Shown piece by piece: positions 29,601 through 39,045 of a stretch of DNA of 64,000 nucleotides (position 1 is its first letter; the number at the start of each line of letters is the position of its first letter). The translations under genes and the position numbers were made by a program. Source of the DNA: a bacterium (GTDB lineage Bacteria; Bacillota; Bacilli; Lactobacillales; Streptococcaceae); the NCBI GenBank assembly GCA_905221145.1, contig CAJNCA010000003.1, forward strand, positions 62,001-126,000, given 5' to 3'. Below the pieces are notes generated by a model. The model saw only the letters and a program-made list of their open reading frames with translations, did no database searches and was not told the DNA's origin.

Positions 29601-31897
29601 TTACCGTTTATGACAATCCAAATTCTCAAACTCCGCTTGCAACCTTGAAGAGCGAAGTTGGAGGAGACCTAGCAAGTTCACCATTGGATTTGACAAATCA
29701 ATCAGGTCTTCTTTACTACCGTACCCAGTTACCAGGTAAGGAAATTAGTAATGTCCTTGCAGTTACTGTTCCGAAAGATGATAGAAGAATCAAGTCAGTC
29801 AGTCTAGAAACAGGACCTAAGAAAACAAGTTATGCTGAAGGGGAAGATTTGGACCTTAGAGGTGGTGTTCTTCGAGTTCAGTATGAAGGAGGAGCTGAGG
29901 ACCAACTCATTCGCCTAACTCACGCAGGTGTATCCGTATCAGGCTTTGATACGCATCATAAGGGAGAACAAAATCTTACTTTACAATATTTGGGACAACC
30001 GGTAAATGCTAATTTGTCAGTGACTGTTACTAGTCAAGATGAAGCAACTCCGAAAACAATTTTGGGAATTGAAGTAAGTCAGGAACCGAAAAAAGATTAC
30101 TTAGTTGGGGATAGCTTAGACTTGTCTGAAGGACGCTTTGCAGTGGCTTATAGTAATGACACTATGGAAGAACATTCCTTTACTGATGAGGGAGTTGAAA
30201 TTACTGGTTATGATGCTCAAAAGACTGGTCGTCAAACCTTGACACTTCATTACCAAGGGCATGAAGTTAACTTTGATGTTTTGGTATCTCCAAAAGCAGC
30301 ATTGAACGATGAGTACCTCAAACAAAAATTAGCAGAAGTTGAAGCAGCTAAGAAAAAGGTGGTCTATAACTTTGCTTCACCAGAAGTAAAAGAAGCTTTC
30401 TTGAAAGCAATTGAAGCGGCTGAACAAGTGTTGAAAGACCATGAAACTAGCACCCAAGATCAGGTTAATGACCGACTTAATAAATTGACAGAAGCTCATA
30501 AAGCCTTGAATGGTCAAGAGAAATTTACGGAAGAAAAGACCGAACTCGATCGCTTAACAGGTGAGGCTCAAGAACTCTTGGCTGCCAAACCAAACCATCC
30601 TTCAGGTTCTGCCCTAGCTCCACTTCTTGAGAAGAACAAGGCCTTGGTTGAAAAAGTAGATTTGAGTCCAGAAGAGCTTGCTACAGCGAAACAGAGTCTA
30701 AAAGATCTGGTTGCCTTATTGAAAGAAGACAAACCAGCAGTCTTTTCTGATAGCAAAACAGGTGTTGAAGTACACTTCTCAAATAAAGAAAAGACTGTCA
30801 TCAAGGGCTTGAAAGTAGAACGTGTCCAAGCAAGTGCTGAAGAGAAGAAGTACTTTGCAGGAGAAGATGCCCATGTCTTTGAAATAGAAGGTTTGGATGA
30901 AAAAGGTCAAGATGTTGATCTTTCTTACGCTTCTATTGTGAAAATTCCAATTGAAAAAGATAAGAAAGTGAAGAAAGTATTCTTCTTGCCTGAAGGCAAA
31001 GAAGCAGTAGAATTGGCTTTTGAACAAACGGATAGTCATGTCATCTTTACAGCACCACACTTCACGCATTATGCCTTTGTTTATGAGTCTGCTGAAAAAC
31101 CACAACCTGCTAAACCAATAAAAAAGGTTATTTCAAGTAAGGAACCAACTGAAGGTGTCAAGAATTTGGTTGTGGATACTCCGAAATTAGAAGTCGAAGA
31201 GACAAGTATTGCCTTCGAACACCAAGAACGAACAAATCCAAATCTCCCAGTCGGTCAACGTCAACTTGTCCGAGCAGGAGTTGAGGGACAAATTCGCCGC
31301 TTGATTGAAGTAGATAGTCAAGGCAATCGTACTCTTCGCGCTACAGAAGTTTTGAAAGAAGCAAGTCCTGAAATCGTAGAAGTAGGTACTGGTCTCATCC
31401 CTGCCAATCCAGCACCACAAAACAAAGACCTTCCAAAACCTTCTAATCAACCAGCTCAACCAGCGTCTGACCAACAAAAGGCTCCTAAATTGGAAGTCCA
31501 AGAGGAAAAGATTGACTTTGACCGTCAAGAACATGAAAATTCTGAGTTGCTAGTTGGGGAACAACGAGTCATCATACAGGGACGAGATGGTCTATTAAGA
31601 CATGTCTTTGAAGTTGATGAAAATGGTCAGCGTCGCCTTCGTTCAATAGAGGTTATCCAAGAAGCCATTCCAGAAATTGTTGAAATTGGAACAAAAGTAA
31701 AAACAGAACCAGCAGCAGTAGCGCCTACACAAGAAAAACCAGCTCAAAATACAGCAGTTAAATCAGAAGAAGCAAGCAAACAATTGCCAAATACAGGAAC
31801 AGTTGATGCTAATGAAGCCCTAATGGCAGGCTTGGCCAGCCTTGGTCTTGCTAGTTTAGCCTTGACCTTGAAACAGAAAAAAGAAGATGAAGATTAA
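26612..31897 (+). CDS. endoD: Cell-wall-anchored endo-beta-N-acetylglucosaminidase, GH85 (Endo-D type)
   Basis: A 1761-residue surface protein. It has a YSIRK signal (RYSIRKLSVGACSLMIGAVL), an acidic Ala/Glu-rich linker to about residue 170, and a GH85 catalytic domain with the core DGYFINQE. Asn335 and Glu337 by my count are the substrate-assisting and acid/base residues of the family. Lectin-like beta domains follow (to about 1020), then two Ig-like repeats (about 1055-1140 and 1149-1227), a helical region, and two G5 repeats (about 1524-1593 and 1627-1693). Sortase motif LPNTG, a hydrophobic segment and a charged tail end it. It cleaves the chitobiose core of N-glycans on host glycoproteins. 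Pneumococcal Endo-D is somewhat shorter. Confidence 0.93.
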   Translation: MKDPFFERRCRYSIRKLSVGACSLMIGAVLFAGPALAEETAVPENNGANTELVSGESEHSTNEADKQNVGEHARENKLENAEGVTTASETASPASNEAATTETAEAASVTKPEEKASEVVVETPSAEAKPKSDKETEAKPEATNQGDESKPAEEANKTEKEVQPDVPKNTEKTLKPKEIKFNSWDELLKWEPGAREDDAINRGSVALAPRRTGHLVNEKASKEAKVQALSNTNSKAKDHASVGGEEFKAYAFDYWQYLDSMVFWEGLVPTPDVIDAGHRNGVPVYGTLFFNWSNSIADQEKFAEALKQDADGSFPIARKLVDMAKYYGYDGYFINQETTGDLVEPLGEKMRQFMLYTKEYAAKVNHPIKYSWYDAMTYNYGRYHQDGLGEYNYQFMQPEGDKVPADNFFANFNWDKAKNDYTIATANWIGRNPYDVFAGLELQQGGSYKTKVKWNDILDENGKLRLSLGLFAPDTITSLGKTGEDYHKNEDIFFTGYQGDPTGQKPSDKDWYGIANLVADRTPAVGHTFTTSFNTGHGRKWFVDGKVSKDSEWNYRSVSGVLPTWRWWQKSTGDKLKASYDFEDAYNGGTSLKFAGDLSGATKQDVNLYSTRLKVTDTTKLHVAHKGGKGTKVYVEFATKKDYTYGDEAARKELTVSDNWTTDDFDLSALAGKTIYGIKLYFENDKDLKGYQFNLGQLTISNNQDAPQAPTTVAVAKQVLKNAQEAEAVVQFEGNKDADFYEVYEKDGDSWKLLTGSSSTTIYLPKVSRSASAQGTTQELKVVAVGKNGVRSEAATTTFDWGMTVKDTSLPKPLAENIVPGATVIDSTFPKTEGGEGIEGMLNGTITSLSDKWSSGQLSGSVDIRLTQPRTVVRWVMDHAGAGGESVNDGLMNTKDFDLYYKDADGQWKLAKEVRGNKAHVTDITLDKPITAQDWRLNVVTSDNGTPWKAIRIYNWKMYEKLDTESVNIPMAKAAARTLGNNKVQVGFADVPAGATITVYDNPNSQTPLATLKSEVGGDLASSPLDLTNQSGLLYYRTQLPGKEISNVLAVTVPKDDRRIKSVSLETGPKKTSYAEGEDLDLRGGVLRVQYEGGAEDQLIRLTHAGVSVSGFDTHHKGEQNLTLQYLGQPVNANLSVTVTSQDEATPKTILGIEVSQEPKKDYLVGDSLDLSEGRFAVAYSNDTMEEHSFTDEGVEITGYDAQKTGRQTLTLHYQGHEVNFDVLVSPKAALNDEYLKQKLAEVEAAKKKVVYNFASPEVKEAFLKAIEAAEQVLKDHETSTQDQVNDRLNKLTEAHKALNGQEKFTEEKTELDRLTGEAQELLAAKPNHPSGSALAPLLEKNKALVEKVDLSPEELATAKQSLKDLVALLKEDKPAVFSDSKTGVEVHFSNKEKTVIKGLKVERVQASAEEKKYFAGEDAHVFEIEGLDEKGQDVDLSYASIVKIPIEKDKKVKKVFFLPEGKEAVELAFEQTDSHVIFTAPHFTHYAFVYESAEKPQPAKPIKKVISSKEPTEGVKNLVVDTPKLEVEETSIAFEHQERTNPNLPVGQRQLVRAGVEGQIRRLIEVDSQGNRTLRATEVLKEASPEIVEVGTGLIPANPAPQNKDLPKPSNQPAQPASDQQKAPKLEVQEEKIDFDRQEHENSELLVGEQRVIIQGRDGLLRHVFEVDENGQRRLRSIEVIQEAIPEIVEIGTKVKTEPAAVAPTQEKPAQNTAVKSEEASKQLPNTGTVDANEALMAGLASLGLASLALTLKQKKEDED

Positions 31898-31938
31898 ATA
31901 TCGAAAAATCTTGTGAAATCTTTCCTTATATTTCCAAA

Positions 31939-31950
31939 GTGTGATATAAT
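31939..31950 (+). promoter_or_regulatory. Extended -10 promoter of pgk
   Basis: GTGTGATATAAT contains a perfect TATAAT (31945-31950) preceded by TG, about 36 bases before the pgk start. No terminator is seen after the endoglycosidase, so some readthrough into pgk is possible. Confidence 0.6.
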
Positions 31951-31986
31951 AGTTTCGAATAAAATAAATAAAGGGGTTTTTGTAAC

Positions 31987-33183
31987 ATGGCAAAACTTAC
32001 TGTTAAAGACGTTGACTTGAAAGGTAAAAAAGTCCTCGTTCGTGTTGACTTCAACGTACCATTGAAAGATGGCGTAATCACTAACGACAACCGTATCACA
32101 GCAGCTCTTCCAACTATTAAGTACATCATCGAACAAGGTGGACGTGCAATTCTTTTCTCTCACCTTGGACGTGTGAAAGAAGAAGCTGATAAAGCTGGTA
32201 AATCACTTGCTCCTGTAGCGGCAGACTTGGCAGCAAAACTTGGTCAAGATGTTGTTTTCCCAGGTGTAACTCGTGGGGCTGAATTGGAAGCAGCTATCAA
32301 CGCTCTTGAAGATGGACAAGTTCTTTTGGTTGAAAACACTCGTTACGAAGATGTTGACGGCAAGAAAGAATCTAAAAACGATCCTGAACTTGGTAAATAC
32401 TGGGCATCACTTGGAGATGGTATCTTCGTAAATGATGCATTCGGTACAGCTCACCGTGCACACGCATCTAACGTTGGTATCTCAGCAAACGTTGAAAAAG
32501 CAGTTGCTGGTTTCCTTCTTGAAAACGAAATTGCCTACATCCAAGAAGCAGTTGAAACTCCAGAACGTCCATTCGTAGCGATCCTTGGTGGTTCAAAAGT
32601 TTCAGACAAGATCGGTGTTATCGAAAACTTGCTTGAAAAAGCTGATAAAGTCCTTATCGGTGGTGGTATGACTTACACATTCTACAAAGCACAAGGTATC
32701 GAAATCGGTAACTCACTTGTAGAAGAAGACAAATTGGATGTTGCGAAAGCTCTTCTTGAAAAAGCAAACGGTAAATTGATCTTGCCAGTTGATTCTAAAG
32801 AAGCTAACGCATTTGCTGGTTACACTGAAGTGCGTGACACTGAAGGTGAAGCAGTTTCTGAAGGCTTCCTTGGTCTTGACATCGGTCCAAAATCTATCGC
32901 TAAATTTGACGAAGCTTTGACTGGTGCCAAAACAGTTGTATGGAACGGACCTATGGGTGTATTTGAAAACCCAGACTTCCAAGCTGGTACAATCGGTGTG
33001 ATGGACGCTATCGTGAAACAACCAGGCGTTAAATCAATCATCGGTGGTGGTGACTCAGCTGCCGCAGCCATCAACCTTGGACGTGCAGACAAATTCTCAT
33101 GGATCTCTACTGGTGGTGGAGCATCAATGGAACTTCTTGAAGGTAAAGTTCTTCCAGGACTTGCAGCCTTGACTGAAAAATAA
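31987..33183 (+). CDS. pgk: Phosphoglycerate kinase
   Basis: A 398-residue glycolytic enzyme transferring phosphate between 1,3-bisphosphoglycerate and ADP in the cytosol. Signatures are [14 protein letters not shown] at the N-terminus, the substrate-binding [30 protein letters not shown] and the nucleotide-binding GGGDSAAA loop. Codon use is strongly biased (many CTT, GGT, AAC), as expected for high expression. AAGGGG precedes the ATG. Confidence 0.97.
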   Translation: MAKLTVKDVDLKGKKVLVRVDFNVPLKDGVITNDNRITAALPTIKYIIEQGGRAILFSHLGRVKEEADKAGKSLAPVAADLAAKLGQDVVFPGVTRGAELEAAINALEDGQVLLVENTRYEDVDGKKESKNDPELGKYWASLGDGIFVNDAFGTAHRAHASNVGISANVEKAVAGFLLENEIAYIQEAVETPERPFVAILGGSKVSDKIGVIENLLEKADKVLIGGGMTYTFYKAQGIEIGNSLVEEDKLDVAKALLEKANGKLILPVDSKEANAFAGYTEVRDTEGEAVSEGFLGLDIGPKSIAKFDEALTGAKTVVWNGPMGVFENPDFQAGTIGVMDAIVKQPGVKSIIGGGDSAAAAINLGRADKFSWISTGGGASMELLEGKVLPGLAALTEK

Positions 33184-33201
33184 GATTTCATAAATAAATC
33201 A

Positions 33202-33236
33202 AAGAAGAGAGGGATGAAAATTCCTCTTTTCTTTTA
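33202..33236 (+). terminator. Terminator after pgk
   Basis: AAGAAGAGAGG pairs with CCTCTTTTCTT around a short loop, followed by a T-rich tail. Confidence 0.8.
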
Positions 33237-33318
33237 CTGAAAATAAAAACGTTTCCTCTCAACTATTGCTCATAAAAATCACCGATTTATGATAAAATGG
33301 AAATAGAAAGTTGAGATT

Positions 33319-33846
33319 ATGAGTTATTTTAAAAAATATAAATTCGATAAATCCCAGTTCAAACTTGGTATGCGAACCTTTAAAACAGGTATTGCTGTTT
33401 TTCTAGTCCTCTTGATTTTTGGCTTTTTTGGCTGGAAAGGTCTTCAAATCGGTGCTTTAACAGCTGTGTTTAGCCTGAGGGAGAGTTTTGATAAGAGTGT
33501 CCATTTTGGGACTTCGCGTATTCTAGGAAATAGTATCGGTGGCCTCTATGCCCTCCTCTTCTTCCTATTAAATACCTTTTTCCACGAAGCTTTTTGGGTG
33601 ACCTTGGTAGTTGTTCCAATCTGCACCATGTTAACCATTATGACAAACGTAGCCATGAATAACAAAGCAGGTGTTATAGGTGGTGTAGCAGCTATGTTAA
33701 TCATTACCCTATCGATTCCGAGTGGTGAAACAATTTTGTACGTGTTTGCGCGTGTATCAGAAACTTTTATGGGGGTTTTTGTCGCAATCCTCGTAAATTA
33801 CGATATTGACCGTATTCGACTCTTTTTAGAGAAAAAAGAAAAATAA
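33319..33846 (+). CDS. Aromatic acid exporter family (FUSC-like) membrane protein
   Basis: A 175-residue integral membrane protein with about five hydrophobic segments. The N-terminal motif LGMRTFKTGIAVFLVLLIF and the second GALTAVFSLRESFDKSV fit the ArAE_1/FUSC-type membrane domain. Family members are putative efflux components for aromatic or small organic compounds, but no substrate is known here. It lacks the large C-terminal cytosolic part found in longer members. A weak AGAAAG site precedes the ATG. Confidence 0.75.
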   Translation: MSYFKKYKFDKSQFKLGMRTFKTGIAVFLVLLIFGFFGWKGLQIGALTAVFSLRESFDKSVHFGTSRILGNSIGGLYALLFFLLNTFFHEAFWVTLVVVPICTMLTIMTNVAMNNKAGVIGGVAAMLIITLSIPSGETILYVFARVSETFMGVFVAILVNYDIDRIRLFLEKKEK

Positions 33847-33863
33847 TGTTACATTTTATAACA
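33847..33863 (+). promoter_or_regulatory. GlnR operator upstream of glnRA
   Basis: TGTTA-N7-TAACA exactly fits the GlnR/TnrA box consensus TGTNA-N7-TNACA. It ends seven bases before the -35 element, so GlnR is expected to repress its own operon when nitrogen is plentiful. Confidence 0.8.
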
Positions 33864-33870
33864 TTATCAA

Positions 33871-33899
33871 TTGACGTTTGTCTTTTTTTAGACTATAAT
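33871..33899 (+). promoter_or_regulatory. Promoter of glnRA
   Basis: TTGACG (33871-33876), a 17-base spacer and TATAAT (33894-33899). Confidence 0.8.
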
Positions 33900-33922
33900 A
33901 GACAGAAAGAAGGAAATTGTAA

Positions 33923-34279
33923 ATGAAGGAAAAAGAATTTCGCCGAAATATGGCTGTTTTTCCTATCGGCAGTGTTATGAAGCTGACCGATCTATCGGCG
34001 CGTCAGATTCGTTATTATGAAGATCAAGAGTTGATTAAACCTGATCGAAACGAAGGGAACCGTCGCATGTATTCCTTGAATGACATGGATCGTCTGCTTG
34101 AAATCAAAGATTATATCTCTGAAGGTTATAATATCGCTGCCATTAAGAAAAAATATGCTGAACGTGAAGCGAAATCCAAGAAAGCGGTGAGTCAGACTGA
34201 GGTGCGTCGTGCACTTCACAATGAACTCCTTCAACAGGGTCGCTTTGCTTCAGTACGGTCACCTTTTGGTCGCGGTTAG
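33923..34279 (+). CDS. glnR: MerR-family nitrogen regulator GlnR
   Basis: A 118-residue repressor. The winged-helix MerR DNA-binding domain contains LTDLSARQIRYYEDQELIKP. A short C-terminal tail follows, ending RFASVRSPFGRG, which senses feedback-inhibited glutamine synthetase in this family. It controls glnRA and other nitrogen genes. Location directly upstream of glnA and behind a matching GlnR box supports the call. AAGGAAATTGT precedes the ATG. Confidence 0.95.
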   Translation: MKEKEFRRNMAVFPIGSVMKLTDLSARQIRYYEDQELIKPDRNEGNRRMYSLNDMDRLLEIKDYISEGYNIAAIKKKYAEREAKSKKAVSQTEVRRALHNELLQQGRFASVRSPFGRG

Positions 34280-34315
34280 GTAACCGCAAGTAGTCATACA
34301 TTAAGGAGAAAACTC

Positions 34316-35662
34316 ATGCCAATCACAGCTGCAGATATTCGTCGTGAAGTCAAGGAAAAAAATGTTACCTTTATTCGTCTTATGTTCTCAGATATTTTGG
34401 GAACCATGAAAAACGTCGAAATTCCTGCTACAGATGAACAGTTAGATAAAGTCTTGTCAAACAAGGCGATGTTTGATGGATCTTCTATTGAAGGTTTTGT
34501 ACGTATCAATGAGTCAGATATGTACTTGTACCCAGACTTGGATACATGGACAGTCTTCCCTTGGGGAGATGAAAATGGAAGTGTTGCAGGTCTGATCTGT
34601 GATGTCTATACAACAGAAGGTGAACCATTTGCAGGTGACCCTCGTGGCAATTTGAAACGCGCTCTTCGTCACATGGAAGAAGTGGGATTCAAATCTTTCA
34701 ACCTTGGTCCAGAACCAGAATTCTTCCTATTTAAATTGGATGAAAATGGAGATCCAACACTTGAAGTAAATGACAAGGGTGGCTACTTTGATTTGGCGCC
34801 TACTGACCTTGCGGACAATACACGTCGTGAGATTGTGAATGTCTTGACCAAAATGGGATTTGAAGTAGAAGCGAGTCACCACGAGGTTGCGGTTGGACAG
34901 CATGAAATTGACTTCAAGTACGATGAAGTTCTCCGTGCTTGTGATAAGATTCAAATCTTTAAACTTGTTGTTAAAACCATTGCTCGCAAACACGGACTTT
35001 ACGCAACCTTTATGGCCAAACCAAAATTTGGTATTGCTGGATCAGGTATGCACTGTAATATGTCCTTGTTTGATGCAGAAGGAAACAATGCCTTCTTTGA
35101 TCCAAATGATCCAAAAGGAATGCAGTTGTCAGAAACGGCCTACCATTTCCTCGGTGGTTTGATCAAACATGCTTACAACTATACTGCTATCATGAACCCA
35201 ACGGTTAACTCATACAAACGTTTGGTTCCAGGTTATGAAGCGCCTGTTTATATTGCTTGGGCTGGTCGTAACCGTTCGCCACTTGTGCGCGTGCCAGCTT
35301 CACGTGGTATGGGAACTCGTCTTGAGTTGCGTTCAGTGGACCCAATGGCAAACCCATACATCGCTATGGCGGTTCTTTTGGAAGTTGGTTTGCATGGTAT
35401 TGAAAATAAAATCGAAGCACCAGCTCCTATCGAAGAAAATATCTACATCATGACAGCAGAAGAGCGTAAGGAAGCTGGTATTACAGACCTTCCATCAACT
35501 CTTCACAACGCTTTGAAGGCTTTAACAGAGGATGAGGTTGTCAGAGCAGCCCTCGGAGAACATATCTATACTAGCTTCCTTGAAGCCAAACGAATCGAAT
35601 GGGCAAGTTATGCAACCTTCGTTTCACAATGGGAAATTGATAATTATTTAGACCTTTACTAA
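34316..35662 (+). CDS. glnA: Glutamine synthetase type I
   Basis: A 448-residue GSI-alpha enzyme converting glutamate, ammonia and ATP to glutamine. Landmarks are [18 protein letters not shown], the glutamate-binding [23 protein letters not shown] and [17 protein letters not shown]. The adenylylation region of GSI-beta is absent, consistent with Firmicute enzymes controlled by feedback and GlnR. It lies 36 bases after glnR with AAGGAG upstream and is followed by a terminator. Confidence 0.97.
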   Translation: MPITAADIRREVKEKNVTFIRLMFSDILGTMKNVEIPATDEQLDKVLSNKAMFDGSSIEGFVRINESDMYLYPDLDTWTVFPWGDENGSVAGLICDVYTTEGEPFAGDPRGNLKRALRHMEEVGFKSFNLGPEPEFFLFKLDENGDPTLEVNDKGGYFDLAPTDLADNTRREIVNVLTKMGFEVEASHHEVAVGQHEIDFKYDEVLRACDKIQIFKLVVKTIARKHGLYATFMAKPKFGIAGSGMHCNMSLFDAEGNNAFFDPNDPKGMQLSETAYHFLGGLIKHAYNYTAIMNPTVNSYKRLVPGYEAPVYIAWAGRNRSPLVRVPASRGMGTRLELRSVDPMANPYIAMAVLLEVGLHGIENKIEAPAPIEENIYIMTAEERKEAGITDLPSTLHNALKALTEDEVVRAALGEHIYTSFLEAKRIEWASYATFVSQWEIDNYLDLY

Positions 35663-35669
35663 TAAATGA

Positions 35670-35699
35670 GAAAGATTGCCTGAGGGTAATCTTTTTTTC
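35670..35699 (+). terminator. Terminator of glnRA
   Basis: AAAGATTGCC pairs with GGGTAATCTTT around TGA, followed by a run of T residues. Confidence 0.85.
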
Positions 35700-35707
35700 T
35701 TGCTTTT

Positions 35708-35757
35708 TATATCGAGGTGTGATATATTTTATATAACGAGATACGATATATCGAACT
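35708..35757 (+). promoter_or_regulatory. AT-rich region with repeated ATAT(C/A) palindromes before the PadR gene
   Basis: The stretch contains TATATCGAGGTGTGATATA, TATATAACGAGATA and the palindrome GATATATC. Such dyads are typical operators for PadR repressors acting on their own promoter. Exact boundaries cannot be fixed by eye. Confidence 0.4.
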
Positions 35758-35776
35758 GAATAGGAGGCGGCTATAC

Positions 35777-36097
35777 ATGGAATTGACGGATAAGATTCGT
35801 CGAGTTTATCTTCCCATGACGGAAACGGGCTTTTATATCTTGTTCTGTCTGCAGAAGGAGAATCATGGATATGGTATTACACAAAAGGTCAAGGAGATGA
35901 CAGATTCGCAAATCTTGATTAGTCCTGGGACCATGTATGGAACCTTGTCAAAAATGGAAAAGGATGGTTTGATTTCCTTTGTCCGCGAAGAGGAAAAACG
36001 GAAAATCTATCAGATTACAGACTTGGGACGAAAAGTCTTAGATATTGAATTGAAGCGTATTGAGCGGCTCTACAGAAATAGTCGGGAGGAAGGATGA
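35777..36097 (+). CDS. PadR-family transcriptional regulator
   Basis: A 106-residue winged-helix repressor. The PadR core is visible as ETGFYILFCLQKENHGYGI, SPGTMYGTLSKMEKDGLI and KIYQITDLGRKVLDIELKR. PadR proteins with DUF2812 partners usually regulate their own small operon and respond to stress or membrane-active compounds; the ligand is unknown. AGGAGG precedes the ATG, and its stop overlaps the next gene's start (ATGATGG). Confidence 0.9.
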   Translation: MELTDKIRRVYLPMTETGFYILFCLQKENHGYGITQKVKEMTDSQILISPGTMYGTLSKMEKDGLISFVREEEKRKIYQITDLGRKVLDIELKRIERLYRNSREEG

Positions 36098-36663
36098 TGG
36101 AAAAGAAAATTGTTTACCGAATTTTTACAATTGCGGATTATGAGAGGGAGGCTCTATACTTTAGAGAAATGCATGCTAAGGGATGGAAACTTAGGGAAGT
36201 AAGCTACTCTATCTTATTGTTTGCAGTTAAGTATACCTTTGAAAAGTGTCAGCCTGAGCAAGTGTCTTATCAGTTGGATTTTTACCCAATGGAAAAATCA
36301 GATAGATCCTCCTATTTACAACTATTTAAAGACTTTGGCTGGGAGCATATTACAGACTTTAATAGTTTTTCCTATTTTAGAAAAGCGCATTCTGAAATTG
36401 AATCGGATGCAGAATTTGAAATCTATAATGACGCTGCTGGGAAGTTAGCTATGGTTAATCGCATTTTAAGACTGCGATTAGTACCTGTTTTACTTTTGCT
36501 AGCCATACATATACCATTCTTACTTAAATTGCTCAATAGGAGTAATGCGTATGGTCTATGGAGTTTTCTTGCGGTCGGGCTAGATGTTTTCTTGTCTTTA
36601 ATCCTTTTGTTAATAGTTGCCTATATTAGCTGGAAGTTATGGCATAAAAAGAAGGAATTGTAG
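36094..36663 (+). CDS. DUF2812 membrane protein
   Basis: A 189-residue protein. The N-terminal DUF2812 domain (about 1-110) contains FTIADYEREALYFREMHAKG, FEKCQPEQVSYQLDFYP and FKDFGWEHITDFNSFSYFRK, and two membrane helices follow (about 130-150 and 160-182). It is translationally coupled to the PadR gene. DUF2812 proteins nearly always pair with PadR regulators, and their function is unknown. A damaged paralogue follows directly. Confidence 0.85.
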   Translation: MMEKKIVYRIFTIADYEREALYFREMHAKGWKLREVSYSILLFAVKYTFEKCQPEQVSYQLDFYPMEKSDRSSYLQLFKDFGWEHITDFNSFSYFRKAHSEIESDAEFEIYNDAAGKLAMVNRILRLRLVPVLLLLAIHIPFLLKLLNRSNAYGLWSFLAVGLDVFLSLILLLIVAYISWKLWHKKKEL

Positions 36664-36705
36664 ATTTATGATAGGGCAGGTATGCTCAAAATTGGAGGGA
36701 AAGTC

Positions 36706-37218
36706 ATGATAAATAAAAAGCAATTTCGTATTTTTACCATTGTTGATTTGGACAAGGAAGAAGAGTATCTGCATGAGATGCACTTAAAAGGTTGGAGGTA
36801 TAGAACGAGTCGTTTTGGTTTTTTCTATTTTGATTAATGTCAACCAGACGATGTCAGCTACCGTATCTATGACTCTAGATTTCTTAAAAAGTATCAGCAT
36901 GAATTGCAAGATTTTAGAAATAGAGGTTGGGAATTGATAGGAGCAGGTTCTTGTTCAATTCTTCGTAAATCGGCTTCTGATATACTTTCAGAGGATCAAG
37001 TTTATATGAGCAAGAGTCTCGGATGGGAAGTTATGCAATCTAGACTTCGTTCCTGTACAGCTACTTTTTTAGGTGGAATTGTTGTTTGTATGAGTCAATT
37101 TAAAGAAGAGCTTTCTATATCTTTCTTTATTATTTTTCTTTTATATGCTTTAATGATTTCTTATCTAATCCATGGTTTTTTCAGGCTTAAAAAGAAATAC
37201 CGAGTAGATGGAAGGTAA
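36706..37218 (+). pseudogene. DUF2812 membrane protein, broken by an in-frame stop
   Basis: The frame starts ATG 36706 (AGGGA upstream) as MINKKQFRIFTIVDLDKEEE, a DUF2812 start, and meets TAA at 36835-36837 after FFYFD. The same frame continues CQPDDVSYRIYD and then a DUF2812 second half plus two membrane helices to TGA/TAA at 37216-37218. In the intact neighbour the corresponding spot reads FEKCQPEQVSYQ, so the stop probably arose where that sequence has GAA AAA. A single nonsense change accounts for the break. The two pieces might still be made separately, but this is most likely a recent pseudogene. Confidence 0.8.
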
Positions 37219-37242
37219 AGCTCTAGGTCTTCAGACTGATTT

Positions 37243-37269
37243 TTAGCACTCTTGATAAAAGAGTGCTAA
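37243..37269 (+). promoter_or_regulatory. CIRCE operator 1
   Basis: TTAGCACTC-N9-GAGTGCTAA is a perfect CIRCE element, the binding site of HrcA. It lies just upstream of the hrcA -35 box. Confidence 0.95.
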
Positions 37270-37286
37270 TTTTTTGAGTTTTTATC

Positions 37287-37314
37287 TTGACATTCTCTTC
37301 TAAGGGTGTATAAT
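37287..37314 (+). promoter_or_regulatory. Heat-shock operon promoter
   Basis: TTGACA (37287-37292), a 16-base spacer and TATAAT (37309-37314) lie between two CIRCE operators, so HrcA can repress tightly. Confidence 0.9.
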
Positions 37315-37325
37315 AGAATCATGAG

Positions 37326-37352
37326 TTAGCACTTGAGTGTGTTGAGTGCTAA
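37326..37352 (+). promoter_or_regulatory. CIRCE operator 2
   Basis: TTAGCACTT-N9-GAGTGCTAA differs from the perfect CIRCE arm at one base. It lies in the start region of the transcript, before hrcA. Confidence 0.92.
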
Positions 37353-37378
37353 TTGATCAGACAGAGAGGAGTGATGAG

Positions 37379-38413
37379 ATGGTTACAGAGCGTCAGCAGG
37401 ATATTTTAAATCTGATTATTGACATCTTTACCAAAACGCACGAACCTGTCGGATCCAAAGCCTTGCAAGAGTCTATTAACTCTAGCAGTGCTACCATTCG
37501 TAATGATATGGCGGCTTTAGAAAAGCAAGGGTTGCTTGAGAAGGCTCATACTTCAAGCGGTCGGATGCCAAGTGTTGCTGGTTTTCAGTACTATGTAAAA
37601 CACTCACTGGATTTTGATCGACTGGCTGAAAATGAGGTATATGAGATTGTCAAAGCCTTTGATCAGGAATTCTTCAAACTAGAGGACATTCTGCAAGAGG
37701 CTGCCAATCTACTGACAGACTTGAGTGGCTGTACGGTAGTGGCACTGGATGTTGAGCCGAGCAGGCAACGTTTGACAGCCTTTGATATCGTTGTTTTGGG
37801 GCAACATACAGCCTTGGCGGTATTCACCCTGGACGAGTCTCGAACGGTTACCAGTCAGTTTCTGATTCCAAGGAACTTCTTGCAGGAAGATTTGCTGAAA
37901 CTGAAGGCAATCATTCAAGAACGTTTCCTCGGTCACACCGTTCTAGATATTCACTACAAGATTCGGACGGAGATTCCGCAGATTATCCAGCGTTACTTTA
38001 CAACAACGGATAATGTCATGGATCTCTTTGAACATATCTTTAAGGAAATGTTCAACGAAAATATCGTGGTGGCAGGCAAGGTCAATCTCTTGAATTTTGC
38101 CAATCTGGCAGCTTATCAGTTCTTTGACCAACCGCAAAAGGTGGCCTTGGAGATTCGTGAAGGGCTGCATGAAGATCAGATGCAAAATGTCCGTGTTGCG
38201 GACAGTCAAGAATCCTGTCTAGCTGACCTAGCGGTGATTAGTAGCAAGTTCCTCATTCCTTATCGGGGAGTTGGAATTTTAGCAATTATCGGTCCGGTCA
38301 ATCTGGATTACCAACAGCTAATCAACCAAGTCAATGTAGTCAATCGTGTTTTGACCATGAAGTTGACAGATTTTTATCGCTACCTCAGCAGTAATCATTA
38401 CGAAGTACATTAA
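37379..38413 (+). CDS. hrcA: Heat-inducible transcription repressor HrcA
   Basis: A 344-residue repressor. An N-terminal winged helix ([40 protein letters not shown]) and a GAF-like C-terminal domain are present. It binds CIRCE and releases it on heat stress when GroEL is occupied. ATG 37379 was chosen because GAGAGGAG lies upstream and the protein begins as in other streptococci; the frame extends to 37346, which would start within the second CIRCE. First gene of the operon with grpE and dnaK. Confidence 0.96.
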   Translation: MVTERQQDILNLIIDIFTKTHEPVGSKALQESINSSSATIRNDMAALEKQGLLEKAHTSSGRMPSVAGFQYYVKHSLDFDRLAENEVYEIVKAFDQEFFKLEDILQEAANLLTDLSGCTVVALDVEPSRQRLTAFDIVVLGQHTALAVFTLDESRTVTSQFLIPRNFLQEDLLKLKAIIQERFLGHTVLDIHYKIRTEIPQIIQRYFTTTDNVMDLFEHIFKEMFNENIVVAGKVNLLNFANLAAYQFFDQPQKVALEIREGLHEDQMQNVRVADSQESCLADLAVISSKFLIPYRGVGILAIIGPVNLDYQQLINQVNVVNRVLTMKLTDFYRYLSSNHYEVH

Positions 38414-38439
38414 GATTGAAATCATTAAAGGAGGCGAAA

Positions 38440-38964
38440 ATGGCCCAAGATATAAAAAATGAAGAAGTAGAAGAAGTTCAAGAAGAGGAAGTTGTGGAAA
38501 CAGCTGAAGAAACAACTCCTGAAAAATCTGAGTTGGACTTGGCAAATGAACGTGCAGATGAGTTCGAAAACAAATACCTTCGCGCTCATGCAGAAATGCA
38601 AAATATCCAACGCCGTGCCAATGAAGAGCGTCAAAACTTGCAACGTTATCGTAGCCAGGACTTGGCAAAAGCAATTCTCCCTTCTTTGGATAACCTAGAG
38701 CGTGCACTCGCAGTTGAAGGTTTGACAGACGATGTCAAAAAAGGATTGGAGATGGTGCAAGAGAGCTTGATTCACGCTTTGAAAGAAGAAGGAATCGAAG
38801 AAATCGCAGCTGAAGGTGAATTTGACCATAACTACCATATGGCCATCCAAACTCTCCCAGCAGACGATGAACACCCAGCAGATACCATCGCCCAAGTTTT
38901 CCAAAAAGGCTACAAACTCCATGACCGAATCTTACGCCCAGCCATGGTAGTAGTTTATAGCTAA
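38440..38964 (+). CDS. grpE: Nucleotide exchange factor GrpE
   Basis: A 174-residue cochaperone. The acidic N-terminus ([13 protein letters not shown]) leads into a long coiled coil (about 35-110, [20 protein letters not shown]) and a C-terminal beta domain ending [20 protein letters not shown], the family signature. It releases ADP from DnaK. AAAGGAGG lies before ATG 38440; the frame is open further upstream but without a ribosome site. It is 26 bases after hrcA. Confidence 0.96.
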   Translation: MAQDIKNEEVEEVQEEEVVETAEETTPEKSELDLANERADEFENKYLRAHAEMQNIQRRANEERQNLQRYRSQDLAKAILPSLDNLERALAVEGLTDDVKKGLEMVQESLIHALKEEGIEEIAAEGEFDHNYHMAIQTLPADDEHPADTIAQVFQKGYKLHDRILRPAMVVVYS

Positions 38965-39045
38965 GCTAGAAATCTTAAAAACTTGTCCGAAACGACAATA
39001 AACTATGAAAGAAAGATAAAAAGCAAGCCGGAGGCTTGCAAGGAA

